From assembly GCF_000306235.2 (NCBI RefSeq), contig NZ_AKWZ02000011.1, positions 267,620 through 331,619 on the forward strand: 64,000 nucleotides of DNA, in the 5' to 3' direction. The notes under the pieces are model-generated. The model was given only the letters and a program-made list of their open reading frames with translations, ran no database searches and was not told where the DNA came from. The position numbers and the translations under genes are program-made. How positions within the stretch are numbered: position 1 is the first letter of the stretch; each line of letters starts with the position of its first letter. The DNA comes from Leptospira fainei serovar Hurstbridge str. BUT 6. GTDB taxonomy: Bacteria > Spirochaetota > Leptospiria > Leptospirales > Leptospiraceae. Positions 34,468-43,883 of the stretch are shown piece after piece.

Positions 34468-35321
34468 GAGTCGTCTTGGGTTGGCTCCTGCTATTTCTGG
34501 CGGCCGACTCCGCCTTTGCCTTCTCGGAAGAATGGAGCCCGCAAAAAGTAGTCATCGGGCAAACATCCGTTTATGTTTTAAACTTCGCGGAAGGAGAGGT
34601 CGACTCTCCCCAGGTTCCTGCTTTAGGAATACATACCGATTCCGAAGCTCCGGATCTGCCCTTATTCGAAGTCTTCTCCTCGGATATCGGACAGAATAGA
34701 ATTCGTCTCGAGGTAGCTTATTATGCGAGCGGCACTTTTATTCTGCCGATTACTTGGAAGGATTCGACAGGCAAGGAAAACTCGTCTAAAGTAGGGTTGC
34801 AGGTCGAAACTTCCCTATTAGAAAAAGATAAATCGCCGGAGGACGTCCTCCCGCCCGATTCATTTTCGGGACCTTACGGGTGGAGATTAATAGGTCTCAT
34901 GGCGGGAATTGCAGCTTTAATTTTAAGCGCACTTTATGCTTATTACCTGCATAGGACCAGGACAAAAGATCCGATGGACGCCATCCTACAGACCGATCCC
35001 TGGATCCAAAAAATTCTTCGGTATGAGAATCGGTTAAGCGAATTGATCGAATCTCCCCCGATTCCGGCAAGAGAGTTTTACAGATTGCTTTCCGGATATA
35101 TTCGGGAAGTGGTTTCTAAAAAGCTCGGTTCGCCCACATCCCATCTTACGGAAACGGAATTATTCGCGAGGATATTCGATTCGTTTTCAATCGATGAAGA
35201 GGTGATTCGAGTCTGGGAAAGTCGCTTGCGAAAAGCGCAATATTCCTCGGAAGAATCCAGGCTCACAAAGGATGAAGCGATCGCCGCTCTGGATTTTTGG
35301 AGGGGAGCCTTCGAAAAATGA
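34464..35321 (+). CDS. Bat-operon membrane protein with signal peptide
   Basis: A 285-residue protein from the ATG at 34464 (overlapping the DUF58 stop; GGAGAG upstream). An upstream in-frame GTG at 34449 is less likely. It has a signal peptide '[18 protein letters not shown]', an external beta domain, one transmembrane segment near 138-158 and a cytosolic helical tail with '[18 protein letters not shown]'. This layout matches the DUF4381/BatG-like proteins that lie between DUF58 and BatA genes; the exact family was not confirmed. Confidence 0.75.
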   Translation: MRVVLGWLLLFLAADSAFAFSEEWSPQKVVIGQTSVYVLNFAEGEVDSPQVPALGIHTDSEAPDLPLFEVFSSDIGQNRIRLEVAYYASGTFILPITWKDSTGKENSSKVGLQVETSLLEKDKSPEDVLPPDSFSGPYGWRLIGLMAGIAALILSALYAYYLHRTRTKDPMDAILQTDPWIQKILRYENRLSELIESPPIPAREFYRLLSGYIREVVSKKLGSPTSHLTETELFARIFDSFSIDEEVIRVWESRLRKAQYSSEESRLTKDEAIAALDFWRGAFEK

Positions 35322-36262
35322 ACGAGTGGGAGGCGCCGTATTATCTTTTTCTACTTTTCCCGATCTGGCTCTGGACAGCGTTCTCCTATTGGAAGAAGAA
35401 CCCTGCGCTCAGGATGGAGTTGCGAATTCCCGGAGCAGATTCGGGCGGACGAAATTTTTTGCGTGAAACGGTTTCAAAATGGTTCCCGTTACTTCGACCC
35501 ATCTCCTTAAGCTTGATGACGATCGCATTAGCGGGGCCTGGCCAGTATTACCGTTTTCTTCCGAACGAAACGAAAGGCGTAGATATAATGCTCGCATTAG
35601 ACGTCTCCGGTTCGATGTCGAGAAGCCGGGATTTTCTTCCGGATACCCGCTTAGGAGTTTCGAAGAAATTACTGCGCGAATTTATCCGAAAAAGGGAAAC
35701 CGATCGAATCGGTTTAGTGGTGTTTGCCGGAGGAGCATACTTGCAATCTCCTTTGACAAGTGACCGTGCTACGTTGGAGGAAATTTTAGGAGTCGTGGAG
35801 GAGGAAACGGTTCCGGAGCAAGGAACTGCGATTGGAGATGCGGTCATACTTTCCTCATACCGATTGAGACGTTCTCCAGCTCGATCCAGAATTATTGTTT
35901 TGATTACGGATGGAGTGTCCAATACGGGCAGGATCGATCCGGTCACTGCGACCGAAATTGCGGACCAAATCGGAATAAAAATTTATAGCATAGGAATCGG
36001 CAAGGAGGACCAATCCTACGAAATAAATTTCGATATACTTTCGGAGTTATCGGCCAAGACCGGCGGTATGTTTTACCGAGCGGAAGATACGAGCCAGCTC
36101 CGAGAGGTCCTTGCCGCCATCGATGCTTTGGAAAAAGATCCTTTAGCGCTTCCTCCGGAAGAGGTAAGAGAGACGGATGCATTATACTATTTGATTGTTT
36201 CGCTATTGCTTTTGGCCGCGGATTTGTTCGTAAGAACTTGGTTTCTGAGGTATTACGTATGA
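35318..36262 (+). CDS. batA: Aerotolerance protein BatA (VWA domain)
   Basis: A 314-residue inner-membrane protein from the ATG at 35318, which overlaps the previous stop. Two N-terminal transmembrane segments (about 6-24 and 54-72) are followed by a von Willebrand factor A domain with the full MIDAS: 'DVSGSMSRS' (DxSxS), 'GTAIGDAV' (Thr) and '[10 protein letters not shown]' (Asp). A C-terminal transmembrane segment lies near 290-310. Bat proteins are linked to oxidative-stress tolerance; the molecular role is unsettled. Confidence 0.9.
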   Translation: MNEWEAPYYLFLLFPIWLWTAFSYWKKNPALRMELRIPGADSGGRNFLRETVSKWFPLLRPISLSLMTIALAGPGQYYRFLPNETKGVDIMLALDVSGSMSRSRDFLPDTRLGVSKKLLREFIRKRETDRIGLVVFAGGAYLQSPLTSDRATLEEILGVVEEETVPEQGTAIGDAVILSSYRLRRSPARSRIIVLITDGVSNTGRIDPVTATEIADQIGIKIYSIGIGKEDQSYEINFDILSELSAKTGGMFYRAEDTSQLREVLAAIDALEKDPLALPPEEVRETDALYYLIVSLLLLAADLFVRTWFLRYYV

Positions 36263-37962
36263 CCGATGAAATTTTACGAGGATTCTTAATCGGCATCGGG
36301 TGTATCTATTGTATATACGTTCTTGCAAGAGTCGCATTTTATTTCTTTTGGCGAAACTGGGTAACTAAATATCCGGGACTGAGAAGAGAAGCGAGTCTTC
36401 CGTCCGTATTTCTTATCATATCAAGACTGATTTGTCTTGGCCTTGCGTTGATTCTTTGTGCAATGAGCTTTCAACAGAACGCGGGACCCAAGTCTAAGGA
36501 AGAGGAAACGTTGTACGGCGTGGATTTTCTTTTTTTAGTGGATGTAAGTCTTTCGATGCAGGCAATAGATACGTCGCCCACGAGACTAGTTAGGGCAAAG
36601 GAAACGATTCTACGAATTCTTCCCGGATTATCCGGGAATCGGTTCGGTATGATCGTTTTTGCGGCTACCCCGTTCGTATATTGTCCGATGACCTCGGATA
36701 TAAGCGCCTTCGCCGATTACGTTCGGGGGCTGGATGTGGATATGGTCGGAGATCGGGGAACGGATTTAGACGCGGCCTTTCGGAAGGCCGAAGAAGTCTT
36801 ACGATCCAATCGAGTCTTTCGCAGCCGAGTAGTTGTCTTGATTACCGATGGCGAAGATATCCAAAATCCGGGACTATTTCGGTTCCCGGCCGATTTAATC
36901 GTTTGGTCTGTGGGAACTTTGGAAGGAGGTCCGATCGCTTATAAGGAAGAGGGGGCCGTTTTAAACGGCTATCTGACTAGAGACGGCTCGCTGGCTCCCT
37001 ATGAAAATTCTCCCGGAGTCGTTCAGACTAGGGCGAACGAAGCTTTCTTGAAATCATTGGCGGATGCGAACGGCGGCGAATTTCTTTCTCTCAATAGAGT
37101 CAGTCCGAGCGCGGTCGATCTCACTTCGAGAGTTCGATCCATGGACAAGAATACAAGTAGGAGAATGAAGGATTTAAGAAGGGCGGAAGGATATAGAAAT
37201 TTCCTATTGCCGGCCTTCCTGTTATTATTATTCGATTTTATCGTCTTAGAGGCCTGGGGTAAATATTCCAAATTACTTCGTTGGAAGTTTTCGGCGACGG
37301 TTCTTATACTTTATAGTTTCATGATGGGCTCTGGAACTCTCGGTGCGGTGGAATTGGATCCCGGGGGGAATAGAGTTAAGGAAGGGAACGAAGCCTACGA
37401 AGAAGGAAATTTTCCGGGAGCCAGCGAACGATACAACGAAGCGGAATCCTACTTTCCTGGCGATCCTAGATTAGAATTCAATCGGGGAACTTCAAAATAT
37501 AAGACCGGTGATTTGGATACGGCTTTACGACATTTCGAAAAGGCGTTAGAATCGAAAGATGCGCAACTTAGGTCCAAAGCTTATTTTAATTTGGGTAACA
37601 CCTATCTAAGATTAGGCGATCGAAAAAAGGCGGCGGAAAGTTTTCTGAGATCCTTGAAGGAGAACCCAAAACAGGAGGCCGCTAGAAAAAATTTGGAGTG
37701 GTTGCGGAAGCTTCCCCCTCCGCAAAAGAAAGAGTCTTCGAATTCCGGAAATCAAAATAGCCAAGGAAAACCCAAAAACGAAAGCCGGCAACACGAGCCG
37801 GAAGAGAGCGGGACCGACGGTCAATCGGCGAGAAAGAAAGATAAAAAGCGGGATCAAAAATCCCAATCTGAATCGGACCTGGAAAGAATGATGGATTCAT
37901 TGGATTTGGACGCGGTAAAACGAAAAAGCATCGGTTCCAGGAACCGGGAGGTTTTTTGGTGA
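36259..37962 (+). CDS. batB: BatB-BatC fusion (VWA domain plus TPR domain)
   Basis: A 567-residue protein from the ATG at 36259. It has N-terminal transmembrane segments (about 10-30 and 52-72), a VWA domain with '[12 protein letters not shown]' and '[11 protein letters not shown]', and transmembrane segments near 315-335 and 345-365. From about 375 there are TPR repeats ('[20 protein letters not shown]', '[20 protein letters not shown]'), ending in a long charged tail (Lys/Glu/Ser/Gln rich). The TPR-plus-tail part corresponds to BatC, a separate protein in many bacteria. The end overlaps batD by GTGA. Confidence 0.9.
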   Translation: MTDEILRGFLIGIGCIYCIYVLARVAFYFFWRNWVTKYPGLRREASLPSVFLIISRLICLGLALILCAMSFQQNAGPKSKEEETLYGVDFLFLVDVSLSMQAIDTSPTRLVRAKETILRILPGLSGNRFGMIVFAATPFVYCPMTSDISAFADYVRGLDVDMVGDRGTDLDAAFRKAEEVLRSNRVFRSRVVVLITDGEDIQNPGLFRFPADLIVWSVGTLEGGPIAYKEEGAVLNGYLTRDGSLAPYENSPGVVQTRANEAFLKSLADANGGEFLSLNRVSPSAVDLTSRVRSMDKNTSRRMKDLRRAEGYRNFLLPAFLLLLFDFIVLEAWGKYSKLLRWKFSATVLILYSFMMGSGTLGAVELDPGGNRVKEGNEAYEEGNFPGASERYNEAESYFPGDPRLEFNRGTSKYKTGDLDTALRHFEKALESKDAQLRSKAYFNLGNTYLRLGDRKKAAESFLRSLKENPKQEAARKNLEWLRKLPPPQKKESSNSGNQNSQGKPKNESRQHEPEESGTDGQSARKKDKKRDQKSQSESDLERMMDSLDLDAVKRKSIGSRNREVFW

Positions 37963-39560
37963 ATCTATATCGCATCGTTCTCTTATTCACTTTCTTTTCC
38001 TTACCCTTATTTGCGGGTGAGCCTAGATTTTATCTGAGCCAATCTCGTGCGGAGTTGGGAGATCCGGTGTTTGCCGTCTTTGAATTGGAAGGAGCTGCAC
38101 AAGTTCGCATCCTAGAAAAAGAATTTCAAGGAAATGGAATCAAAGCGGTTTATTGGGGAATGGAAGATAATACGACCATCTTGAATTATAAAGCATACCG
38201 GAAAAAATTGCTGAAATACAGACTGGTCGTTTCCGCTCCGGGAAAATACTCAGTACCGGAAATCGAGTTGGAAGTGGACGGGAAACGAGTTCATTCGGGA
38301 ATACTCGCAGTGGAATTCGGAGCGAAGCGTTCATCTCCTCGGGGGCCCGGTTCAATTTGGAGTCGGTTTTTTTCGAACGAAAGCGACCAAGGGCCGGCTG
38401 ATGAAAATCTAAAAGTCGTCTTCCAATTAGACAAGAAAGAGGTCTGGACAGGGCAGCCAGTATTAGGATTTTTTACATTATATTATAAAGATATTGTAAG
38501 GCCCTACTTCGATCGGGATCCTGCCAGCTCGATCGAATTTCCCTATTTCAGAAGCGAGATCCTGTCAGGGATGAGCTTAAACATTCCTGAAGCGGTGGTT
38601 TACGAAGGCGTATTGTACGAAACTTTCCCTTATAATAAGGAATTCTTCATATTGACGCCTTTGAAGTCGGGAGAATATTCCTTAGGCTTAACTTCGTTTC
38701 ATTTGGAAGGCCAGCTTCAATCCTATTTTCATATGAGAACTTTGCGCAGCATTCCAGGCAAAATTCATGTTAGGCCCTTGCCGAGTCCTTCGTCGGCAAA
38801 CTTCGGAGGCGCCGTCGGAAAATTTCAAATCGAAGCTAAAGATGCGCCGGAAGAGGCTCGGGAAGGAGAGCCCTTCCTTTTTAAAATAGTCATTAAAGGA
38901 AAAGGAAATCTCGCACCGGTCCAGGATCCGATTCGGCAAGGATGCGGACAGGCGGATTGTTTTCCGGATATTACGCTAGTCCAATCTTCTCCACAGCGGG
39001 AATTCAGGGAATTGGATCCCGGTGAATATGGATTTAGCTTAAATTATTCTTACGTGTATTCTGTCCTGCCCGGTAAGCAGGGACTTTGGAATCCCGGAAA
39101 ACTCCCGTTCGTTTTCTTTGATCCATACTCGGGAGCCTATTCCGAAGTTTCAATTCGACTACCTTCGGTAAAAATAGGCCCGCGTTCCTTGAAGGCCGCA
39201 GACCCGGTTCGGGAAACCGGCGAAATTATAAAAGTAAAGACCGTAATTATAGTCGCCCTTTTCTTCGGGCTTGCGGGTGCTGCGACGGTTTGGTTCTTCC
39301 GTCTAAGGAGAATACGGAAGCACGAAGAATTATTGAAACGACTTGACGACTGGATCGGTTCTAAAAGAGGTTTGGTATTGAAGCATTCGATTCTTGCCAA
39401 GGGCGTCTCGGAAGACGATGCTTCTTTATTGATAGGTTGGAAATCGGCATCGAGTTCGTTGGTCGCCCTATATCCGAAGCTTGATTCAATTTCAAAAACC
39501 TATCTGCTCCGGTCGGCGGAGCTTATCCTCGGCGATGCACAACAAAAGGAATCCTTATGA
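37959..39560 (+). CDS. batD: BatD-like oxygen-tolerance protein
   Basis: A 533-residue protein with a signal peptide ('[16 protein letters not shown]'), a large periplasmic region of beta-sandwich repeats ('[22 protein letters not shown]', '[18 protein letters not shown]') and one C-terminal transmembrane segment near 425-445 followed by a cytosolic tail. This is the BatD layout. The GTG start at 37959 overlaps the BatBC stop and has GGGAGG seven bases upstream. It overlaps htpG by ATGA. Confidence 0.88.
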   Translation: MNLYRIVLLFTFFSLPLFAGEPRFYLSQSRAELGDPVFAVFELEGAAQVRILEKEFQGNGIKAVYWGMEDNTTILNYKAYRKKLLKYRLVVSAPGKYSVPEIELEVDGKRVHSGILAVEFGAKRSSPRGPGSIWSRFFSNESDQGPADENLKVVFQLDKKEVWTGQPVLGFFTLYYKDIVRPYFDRDPASSIEFPYFRSEILSGMSLNIPEAVVYEGVLYETFPYNKEFFILTPLKSGEYSLGLTSFHLEGQLQSYFHMRTLRSIPGKIHVRPLPSPSSANFGGAVGKFQIEAKDAPEEAREGEPFLFKIVIKGKGNLAPVQDPIRQGCGQADCFPDITLVQSSPQREFRELDPGEYGFSLNYSYVYSVLPGKQGLWNPGKLPFVFFDPYSGAYSEVSIRLPSVKIGPRSLKAADPVRETGEIIKVKTVIIVALFFGLAGAATVWFFRLRRIRKHEELLKRLDDWIGSKRGLVLKHSILAKGVSEDDASLLIGWKSASSSLVALYPKLDSISKTYLLRSAELILGDAQQKESL

Positions 39561-41386
39561 GCGAAGAAATTAAAGGTAGAATCTCCGTTGAAACGGAAAA
39601 CATTTTCCCGATCATTAAGAAATGGTTGTATTCGGAAAAAGATATTTTTTTACGAGAACTGGTTTCCAATGCATGCGACGCGATTTCCAAACTCAGGAAA
39701 GTATCTTTAAGCGAAGAATTTGAAGGCGGCACGGATTATAAAATCGATATAGACTTCGATCAACAAGAGAGAACTCTTACGATCGAAGACAATGGAATCG
39801 GTATGACCGACGAAGAGGTCGGTAAATACATCAATCAGATCGCTTTTTCCGGCGCTGAAGAGTTCGTAAAAAAATACCAAAGCGAGGGCGACAAGCCTGA
39901 AATCATCGGGCATTTCGGTCTCGGTTTCTATTCCAGCTTCATGGTATCCGCAAAAGTAAGAATCGAAACCAAATCGTATCGAAAGGGAAGCGTCGGGGTA
40001 ACCTGGGAAAGCGAATCCGGCACGGACTTTACCCTAAAGACGAACGAGAAAACGACTCGAGGCACCAAGATCACTTTATTCTTGGACGGGGATTCCGGGG
40101 AATTCCTAGATGCGTGGAAGTTAAAAGAACTAGTTCGCAAATACTGCGATTTTCTTCCGATTTCCATTTTTGTTAAAGGGGAACAAGCAAATAAGAAAAC
40201 TCCTCTTTGGAGTGAGCAACCTTCCGCCGTAAAGAAGGAACAGTATGAGGAATTTTACCGGTATCTCTTTCCCTTCGCGGGCGACCCATTATTCCACGTA
40301 CATTTAAACGTGGATTATCCCTTCCGTCTCCAAGGGATCCTATATTTTCCGAAGCTTAGGCATGAGCTGGATGCGAATCGTATGGGGATAAAACTCTATT
40401 GCAATCACGTATTCGTTAGTGATGAGGCAAAAGAATTGGTTCCGCAATTTTTAACCGTATTGCAGGGAACCTTGGATATACCGGATCTTCCTCTAAACGT
40501 ATCCCGTTCTTATCTACAAAACGATCCTTTGGTCAAAAAAATTTCCGCTCATATCGTCAAGAAAGTCGCTGATAAACTTCAGGAGGAATTTAAAAGGGAT
40601 TCGGAGACTTTTCAAAAGAATTGGGATGAGATTTCCTTATTCGTGAAATACGGTTTAATGACCGACGAAAAATTCTACGAATCTGCAAAGGATTTGGTTT
40701 TCTTTCGTTCTTCCAACGGAGAACTCACGAAATTAGAGGATTACGTTTCTCGAAACAAAGAGAAAAATTCCGGTACGGTCTATTATGCCAACGAAACCGA
40801 ATTGTCATCCGTTTATATGGATCTTTTGAAATCCCAAGGACTCGAGGCGATCCTAGTGGATTCGAGAATCGACAATCACTTCCTGCAGTTTTTAGAAAGT
40901 AAAAACCAGGATTGGAAATTTCAAAGAGTCGATTCGGAGTTGGCGGAACAAACATTGGATAAGGATGCCAGTCCTAGTTTGGCCGATTCCGAAAATAAAA
41001 CCGAAGAGGAACGACTAAAGGAAATCTTCAATAAAGCGATCGCTCGGGAAGGAGTGGAGATCCGTACCGAAGCCCTAAAATCCGAGGACGTTCCGGCAGT
41101 GATTTTATTGCCCGAACAATTGCGTCGATTGGCGGAAATGGGCCAAATCTACGGCCAGAAGTCCTCCGACCTATTAAAGAGTCATACTCTGCTGGTAAAC
41201 CGCAAGTCTCGACTGATACGTAATATTCTAAGTACGAGTAAGGGCGTTCGTCCGGAGCGCGCAGAACAACTAGCCAGATCGGTCTATGACATGGCTCTTT
41301 TAGGAGCCAAGTTGTTAGGTGAAGAGGAAGTTTCCGAGATGCTACGTAGGGAACGTGCTCTTTTGGAAGAACTTTCCGCAGGATAA
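39557..41386 (+). CDS. htpG: Chaperone HtpG (bacterial Hsp90)
   Basis: A 609-residue Hsp90. The N-terminal ATPase motifs are '[14 protein letters not shown]', '[13 protein letters not shown]' and '[13 protein letters not shown]'; the middle domain shows '[12 protein letters not shown]' with the catalytic Arg; the C-terminal dimerisation domain ends near '[11 protein letters not shown]'. Its ATG overlaps the batD stop, so it is translated with the Bat proteins. From memory, htpG matters for L. interrogans virulence. Confidence 0.96.
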   Translation: MSEEIKGRISVETENIFPIIKKWLYSEKDIFLRELVSNACDAISKLRKVSLSEEFEGGTDYKIDIDFDQQERTLTIEDNGIGMTDEEVGKYINQIAFSGAEEFVKKYQSEGDKPEIIGHFGLGFYSSFMVSAKVRIETKSYRKGSVGVTWESESGTDFTLKTNEKTTRGTKITLFLDGDSGEFLDAWKLKELVRKYCDFLPISIFVKGEQANKKTPLWSEQPSAVKKEQYEEFYRYLFPFAGDPLFHVHLNVDYPFRLQGILYFPKLRHELDANRMGIKLYCNHVFVSDEAKELVPQFLTVLQGTLDIPDLPLNVSRSYLQNDPLVKKISAHIVKKVADKLQEEFKRDSETFQKNWDEISLFVKYGLMTDEKFYESAKDLVFFRSSNGELTKLEDYVSRNKEKNSGTVYYANETELSSVYMDLLKSQGLEAILVDSRIDNHFLQFLESKNQDWKFQRVDSELAEQTLDKDASPSLADSENKTEEERLKEIFNKAIAREGVEIRTEALKSEDVPAVILLPEQLRRLAEMGQIYGQKSSDLLKSHTLLVNRKSRLIRNILSTSKGVRPERAEQLARSVYDMALLGAKLLGEEEVSEMLRRERALLEELSAG

Positions 41387-41401
41387 AAAGCGGGAAAAAA
41401 T

Positions 41402-41420
41402 GGGGGGAAAAACGCCCCCC
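41402..41420 (+). terminator. G6/C6 hairpin after htpG
   Basis: GGGGGG and CCCCCC pair around AAAAACG, 15 bases after the htpG stop. It probably marks the end of the Bat/htpG transcript, although no T-run follows. Confidence 0.45.
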
Positions 41421-41446
41421 TGTCCGATATCTTTATTGATACCGGT

Positions 41447-41977
41447 ATGCCGACACCGCTTTTATCAATCATCGCTTTAACTGCATTTCTGGGATTGTTC
41501 CCTCTTTTTGCACAAACGCAAAACCCCAAGGAAGCGAATTCTGCGGCGGAAGAAGGGGAGGAGATTCATCGGGATGGGAAGTCCTTAGACCGGGAATATT
41601 ACGAACATTATTTTAAGACTCTTCCGAATACCGACATTATTGAGAAAGCCAAGTTGGAGTACAATTTAATCCGACATTTAAAGTTGGAATTGCGTAAGCG
41701 TGACTCGGAGAAAATGACTCCTGAAGAACTGAAGAAAGTTACTTCGGCAGCGGTACGATACGAAAGGGTTTTTGAAGATTCCATTTGGATGCGCGGTATT
41801 CGGCATCAAATGAAATACATAAAGTTCAAAGATTATATGTACGTAATCGTTTATGAAAAATATTATTGTTTTATTTCGTACGAAATGAATCCGTCAAGAT
41901 ACATACAGGAACCGTTTCAGGTCCAATTGATATTCCAGAAGGAAAATCCGTTCAATACTATTCTGCCTGCGCCTTGA
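41447..41977 (+). CDS. Hypothetical exported protein
   Basis: A 176-residue protein with a signal peptide ('LLSIIALTAFLGLFPLFAQ', cleavage near residue 23) and a helical, charged mature part followed by a beta-like C-terminal third rich in Tyr ('FKDYMYVIVYEKYYCFISYEM'). Family not recognised. Its 3' end overlaps the convergent gene by 20 bases. Confidence 0.65.
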   Translation: MPTPLLSIIALTAFLGLFPLFAQTQNPKEANSAAEEGEEIHRDGKSLDREYYEHYFKTLPNTDIIEKAKLEYNLIRHLKLELRKRDSEKMTPEELKKVTSAAVRYERVFEDSIWMRGIRHQMKYIKFKDYMYVIVYEKYYCFISYEMNPSRYIQEPFQVQLIFQKENPFNTILPAP

Positions 41978-42455
41978 AGGCTCGATAATAAAGTCCCAAT
42001 CCGATTAGAACTACGGAATATAGGATTCCACCTAGGAACAATTCCTCTAAAAAGCGAAAGCTAGGTATAGGAGCCTTATTCCCTACGATTCGAGATATCA
42101 CCTTGGACTTTCCTAGACTAAACCAAGTTTGTCTTCTTACCGTGATGGTATCTCCGACGCGCATTCTTCGATTCGTCATTTCGTCTACTTCTTCCGTTAC
42201 CTCATGCTTTTTGCCGATTTCGTCCGGAACCAAATAAGTATAGAGATGAACGGTTCTTCCTAATTTCTCCAGACGGGTATTTTCCATCAGTACTCCGAAC
42301 TCTCTTTGGCCGGACGTTGAAAGGGACGTGTACACCGCTTCCATGTTCCGGTTCTCCCAGTAAACGATTCCGAAGAGAGGTAAAAAGAATGCGAAAGAAC
42401 CCCAGCCTAAAACGAAGAGAATCTTGAAAAAAGGGGTGGAGGAGGTTTTATTCAT
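41958..42455 (-). CDS. DUF3592-like membrane protein
   Basis: A 165-residue protein with two transmembrane segments (about 12-30 and 138-158) flanking an external beta domain with the pattern 'YLVPDEIGKKHEVTEEV...RRMRVGDTITVRR', which matches the DUF3592 layout (Y-x-V-x-Y-x-V-G-D). Function unknown. It converges on the exported protein gene with a 20-base 3' overlap. Confidence 0.68.
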   Translation of the reverse strand: MNKTSSTPFFKILFVLGWGSFAFFLPLFGIVYWENRNMEAVYTSLSTSGQREFGVLMENTRLEKLGRTVHLYTYLVPDEIGKKHEVTEEVDEMTNRRMRVGDTITVRRQTWFSLGKSKVISRIVGNKAPIPSFRFLEELFLGGILYSVVLIGLGLYYRAFKAQAE

Positions 42456-42568
42456 TCCGGAAAAAAAGTTCGATTTCGAAGTCAGAGTAATATTTGATAC
42501 GATCGCGATTATTACAACAAAGTTTCCTGGGATGCGGAACGGAAAAAAGGTTTATGAAACGGTTGAAA

Positions 42569-42913
42569 TTATTTCAAACAGGCGGCAATAGCGTCTTCTT
42601 CTTTTTCGAAGTGAGCAAACGGTTTCCAGAGGCCTAGAAGATTAAAGATTTGGATCACCTTTTCTCCGGCTTCCGTAAGAATCAATTTTTTCCCTTCCTG
42701 AGTTAATCGGTTCTTTAATTCGAAAATCGCACGGATTCCGGAACTGGAAATATACTTCAAATCGGAGAGATTCAAGACGGTATTATGGGCGTGTGTGACT
42801 TCCAATACCTTTTCCTTGAATTGAGGAAAGGTAGATTCGTCCAGACGACCGGAAACTAAGTACACCTTAATCGAACTTCCTGCGTCTTGTTCTAGGATGG
42901 TTAAACTATCCAT
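42569..42913 (-). CDS. STAS-domain anti-sigma-factor antagonist
   Basis: A 114-residue SpoIIAA-type STAS protein: '[20 protein letters not shown]' and '[19 protein letters not shown]', where the serine in 'SSSG' is the usual phosphorylation site. In partner switching it binds an anti-sigma or target protein when unphosphorylated. A SpoIIE-type phosphatase is encoded two genes upstream in the same unit and could dephosphorylate it. It overlaps the NAD-kinase gene by 8 bases. Confidence 0.9.
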   Translation of the reverse strand: MDSLTILEQDAGSSIKVYLVSGRLDESTFPQFKEKVLEVTHAHNTVLNLSDLKYISSSGIRAIFELKNRLTQEGKKLILTEAGEKVIQIFNLLGLWKPFAHFEKEEDAIAACLK

Positions 42914-43808
42914 TTTTTCTCACAACCACTTGCAATCGTTTAGGGGAAACGGAAAAGTCGGCTTTTGCGCCGGGTGGAAAATCATAAATTCGCTCCGCTA
43001 AGGAGTCGATCGAAATTCCGCCCCACATTTCGGAAATGAGACGAAATGATTCCTTTACCGTAAAATGATCCAATTTATATTTTATGTTTTCCTTCTTTCG
43101 AAGTTCCCTACAGTACACTTTGAAATATGGCTTCTGCTTGTCAAAACTTACGTCTCTATTTTCGCAAGACATAACCCAGCCTGTAGAACCCGCTCCAGTG
43201 TAGACCAGTAAACCGGAACATTTCTGTTCTTCGACCGATCCTTCATGAGAAATTAAGAATCGGCTGGTTAAGTCGGGGCTATTATTTCGAATCGAAATTT
43301 CGCTGATTCCTTGGAAGGTTTTAACGGTTCTTCCGTCAGGATATTCGATCCTGACATTAATCAAAGGCCACTGCTCGATTTTTACGTTCGTCCAGTTCTG
43401 CTTTAAGGACTCTTCTATATCGTTTACGTGGAAGGAAAGCAGAGCCCCCACGGAAGTTGCCGGGTCGGAATTGCAACCTAAGACTAAATTTTCCACGGTG
43501 TGATGTGCCACATACGTGAAATGATTGTCTCCTCCTAATGCGATTACGAGTTCGAAGGCCGAGATATCTATCGTATCCAAACCTTCCCGAAAAATCAGAG
43601 TTGCATTCGGGAAGAGTCGCTTTATATCCTCCCGACTCTTAACTTGCCTAACGTGGGATTCGTAGACTCTATCGAAGGAATTATTTTGAAGCGAGGCAAT
43701 CCGTTTGTATTCCTCAAGCGAACCGTACGTTTCCACATCCAATTCGTATTTAGTCCGTTTAATCACGACCAGAACGGATCGCAAACGTTGTAGCGTTTCG
43801 AGCGGCAT
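42906..43808 (-). CDS. NAD kinase-family protein (NADK2/3-like)
   Basis: A 300-residue protein with the NAD-kinase core: '[17 protein letters not shown]' (canonical GGDGT, here GGDNH), '[16 protein letters not shown]' (NSDP, as in the NADK2/NADK3 branch) and '[13 protein letters not shown]' (canonical TPTGSTAY). It should phosphorylate NAD(H) to NADP(H), or bind NAD for regulation. The Asn in place of Gly in GGDG is unusual and could alter activity. It lies between SpoIIE-phosphatase and STAS genes. Confidence 0.78.
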   Translation of the reverse strand: MPLETLQRLRSVLVVIKRTKYELDVETYGSLEEYKRIASLQNNSFDRVYESHVRQVKSREDIKRLFPNATLIFREGLDTIDISAFELVIALGGDNHFTYVAHHTVENLVLGCNSDPATSVGALLSFHVNDIEESLKQNWTNVKIEQWPLINVRIEYPDGRTVKTFQGISEISIRNNSPDLTSRFLISHEGSVEEQKCSGLLVYTGAGSTGWVMSCENRDVSFDKQKPYFKVYCRELRKKENIKYKLDHFTVKESFRLISEMWGGISIDSLAERIYDFPPGAKADFSVSPKRLQVVVRKNG

Positions 43809-43883
43809 CGTTTACCAATATCAAATCGGTTTCCGCCGCTCGGAAACGAAAAAAAGTCTTTCAGGCAGAAAACTCCGGCGCTT

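Noticed and set aside
42561..42578. GGTTGAAATTATTTCAAAC, similar to the parAB palindromes
   Set aside because: Only about six bases per arm match and the sequence is the end of the STAS gene; it lacks the GGG/CCC ends shared by the two parAB sites.
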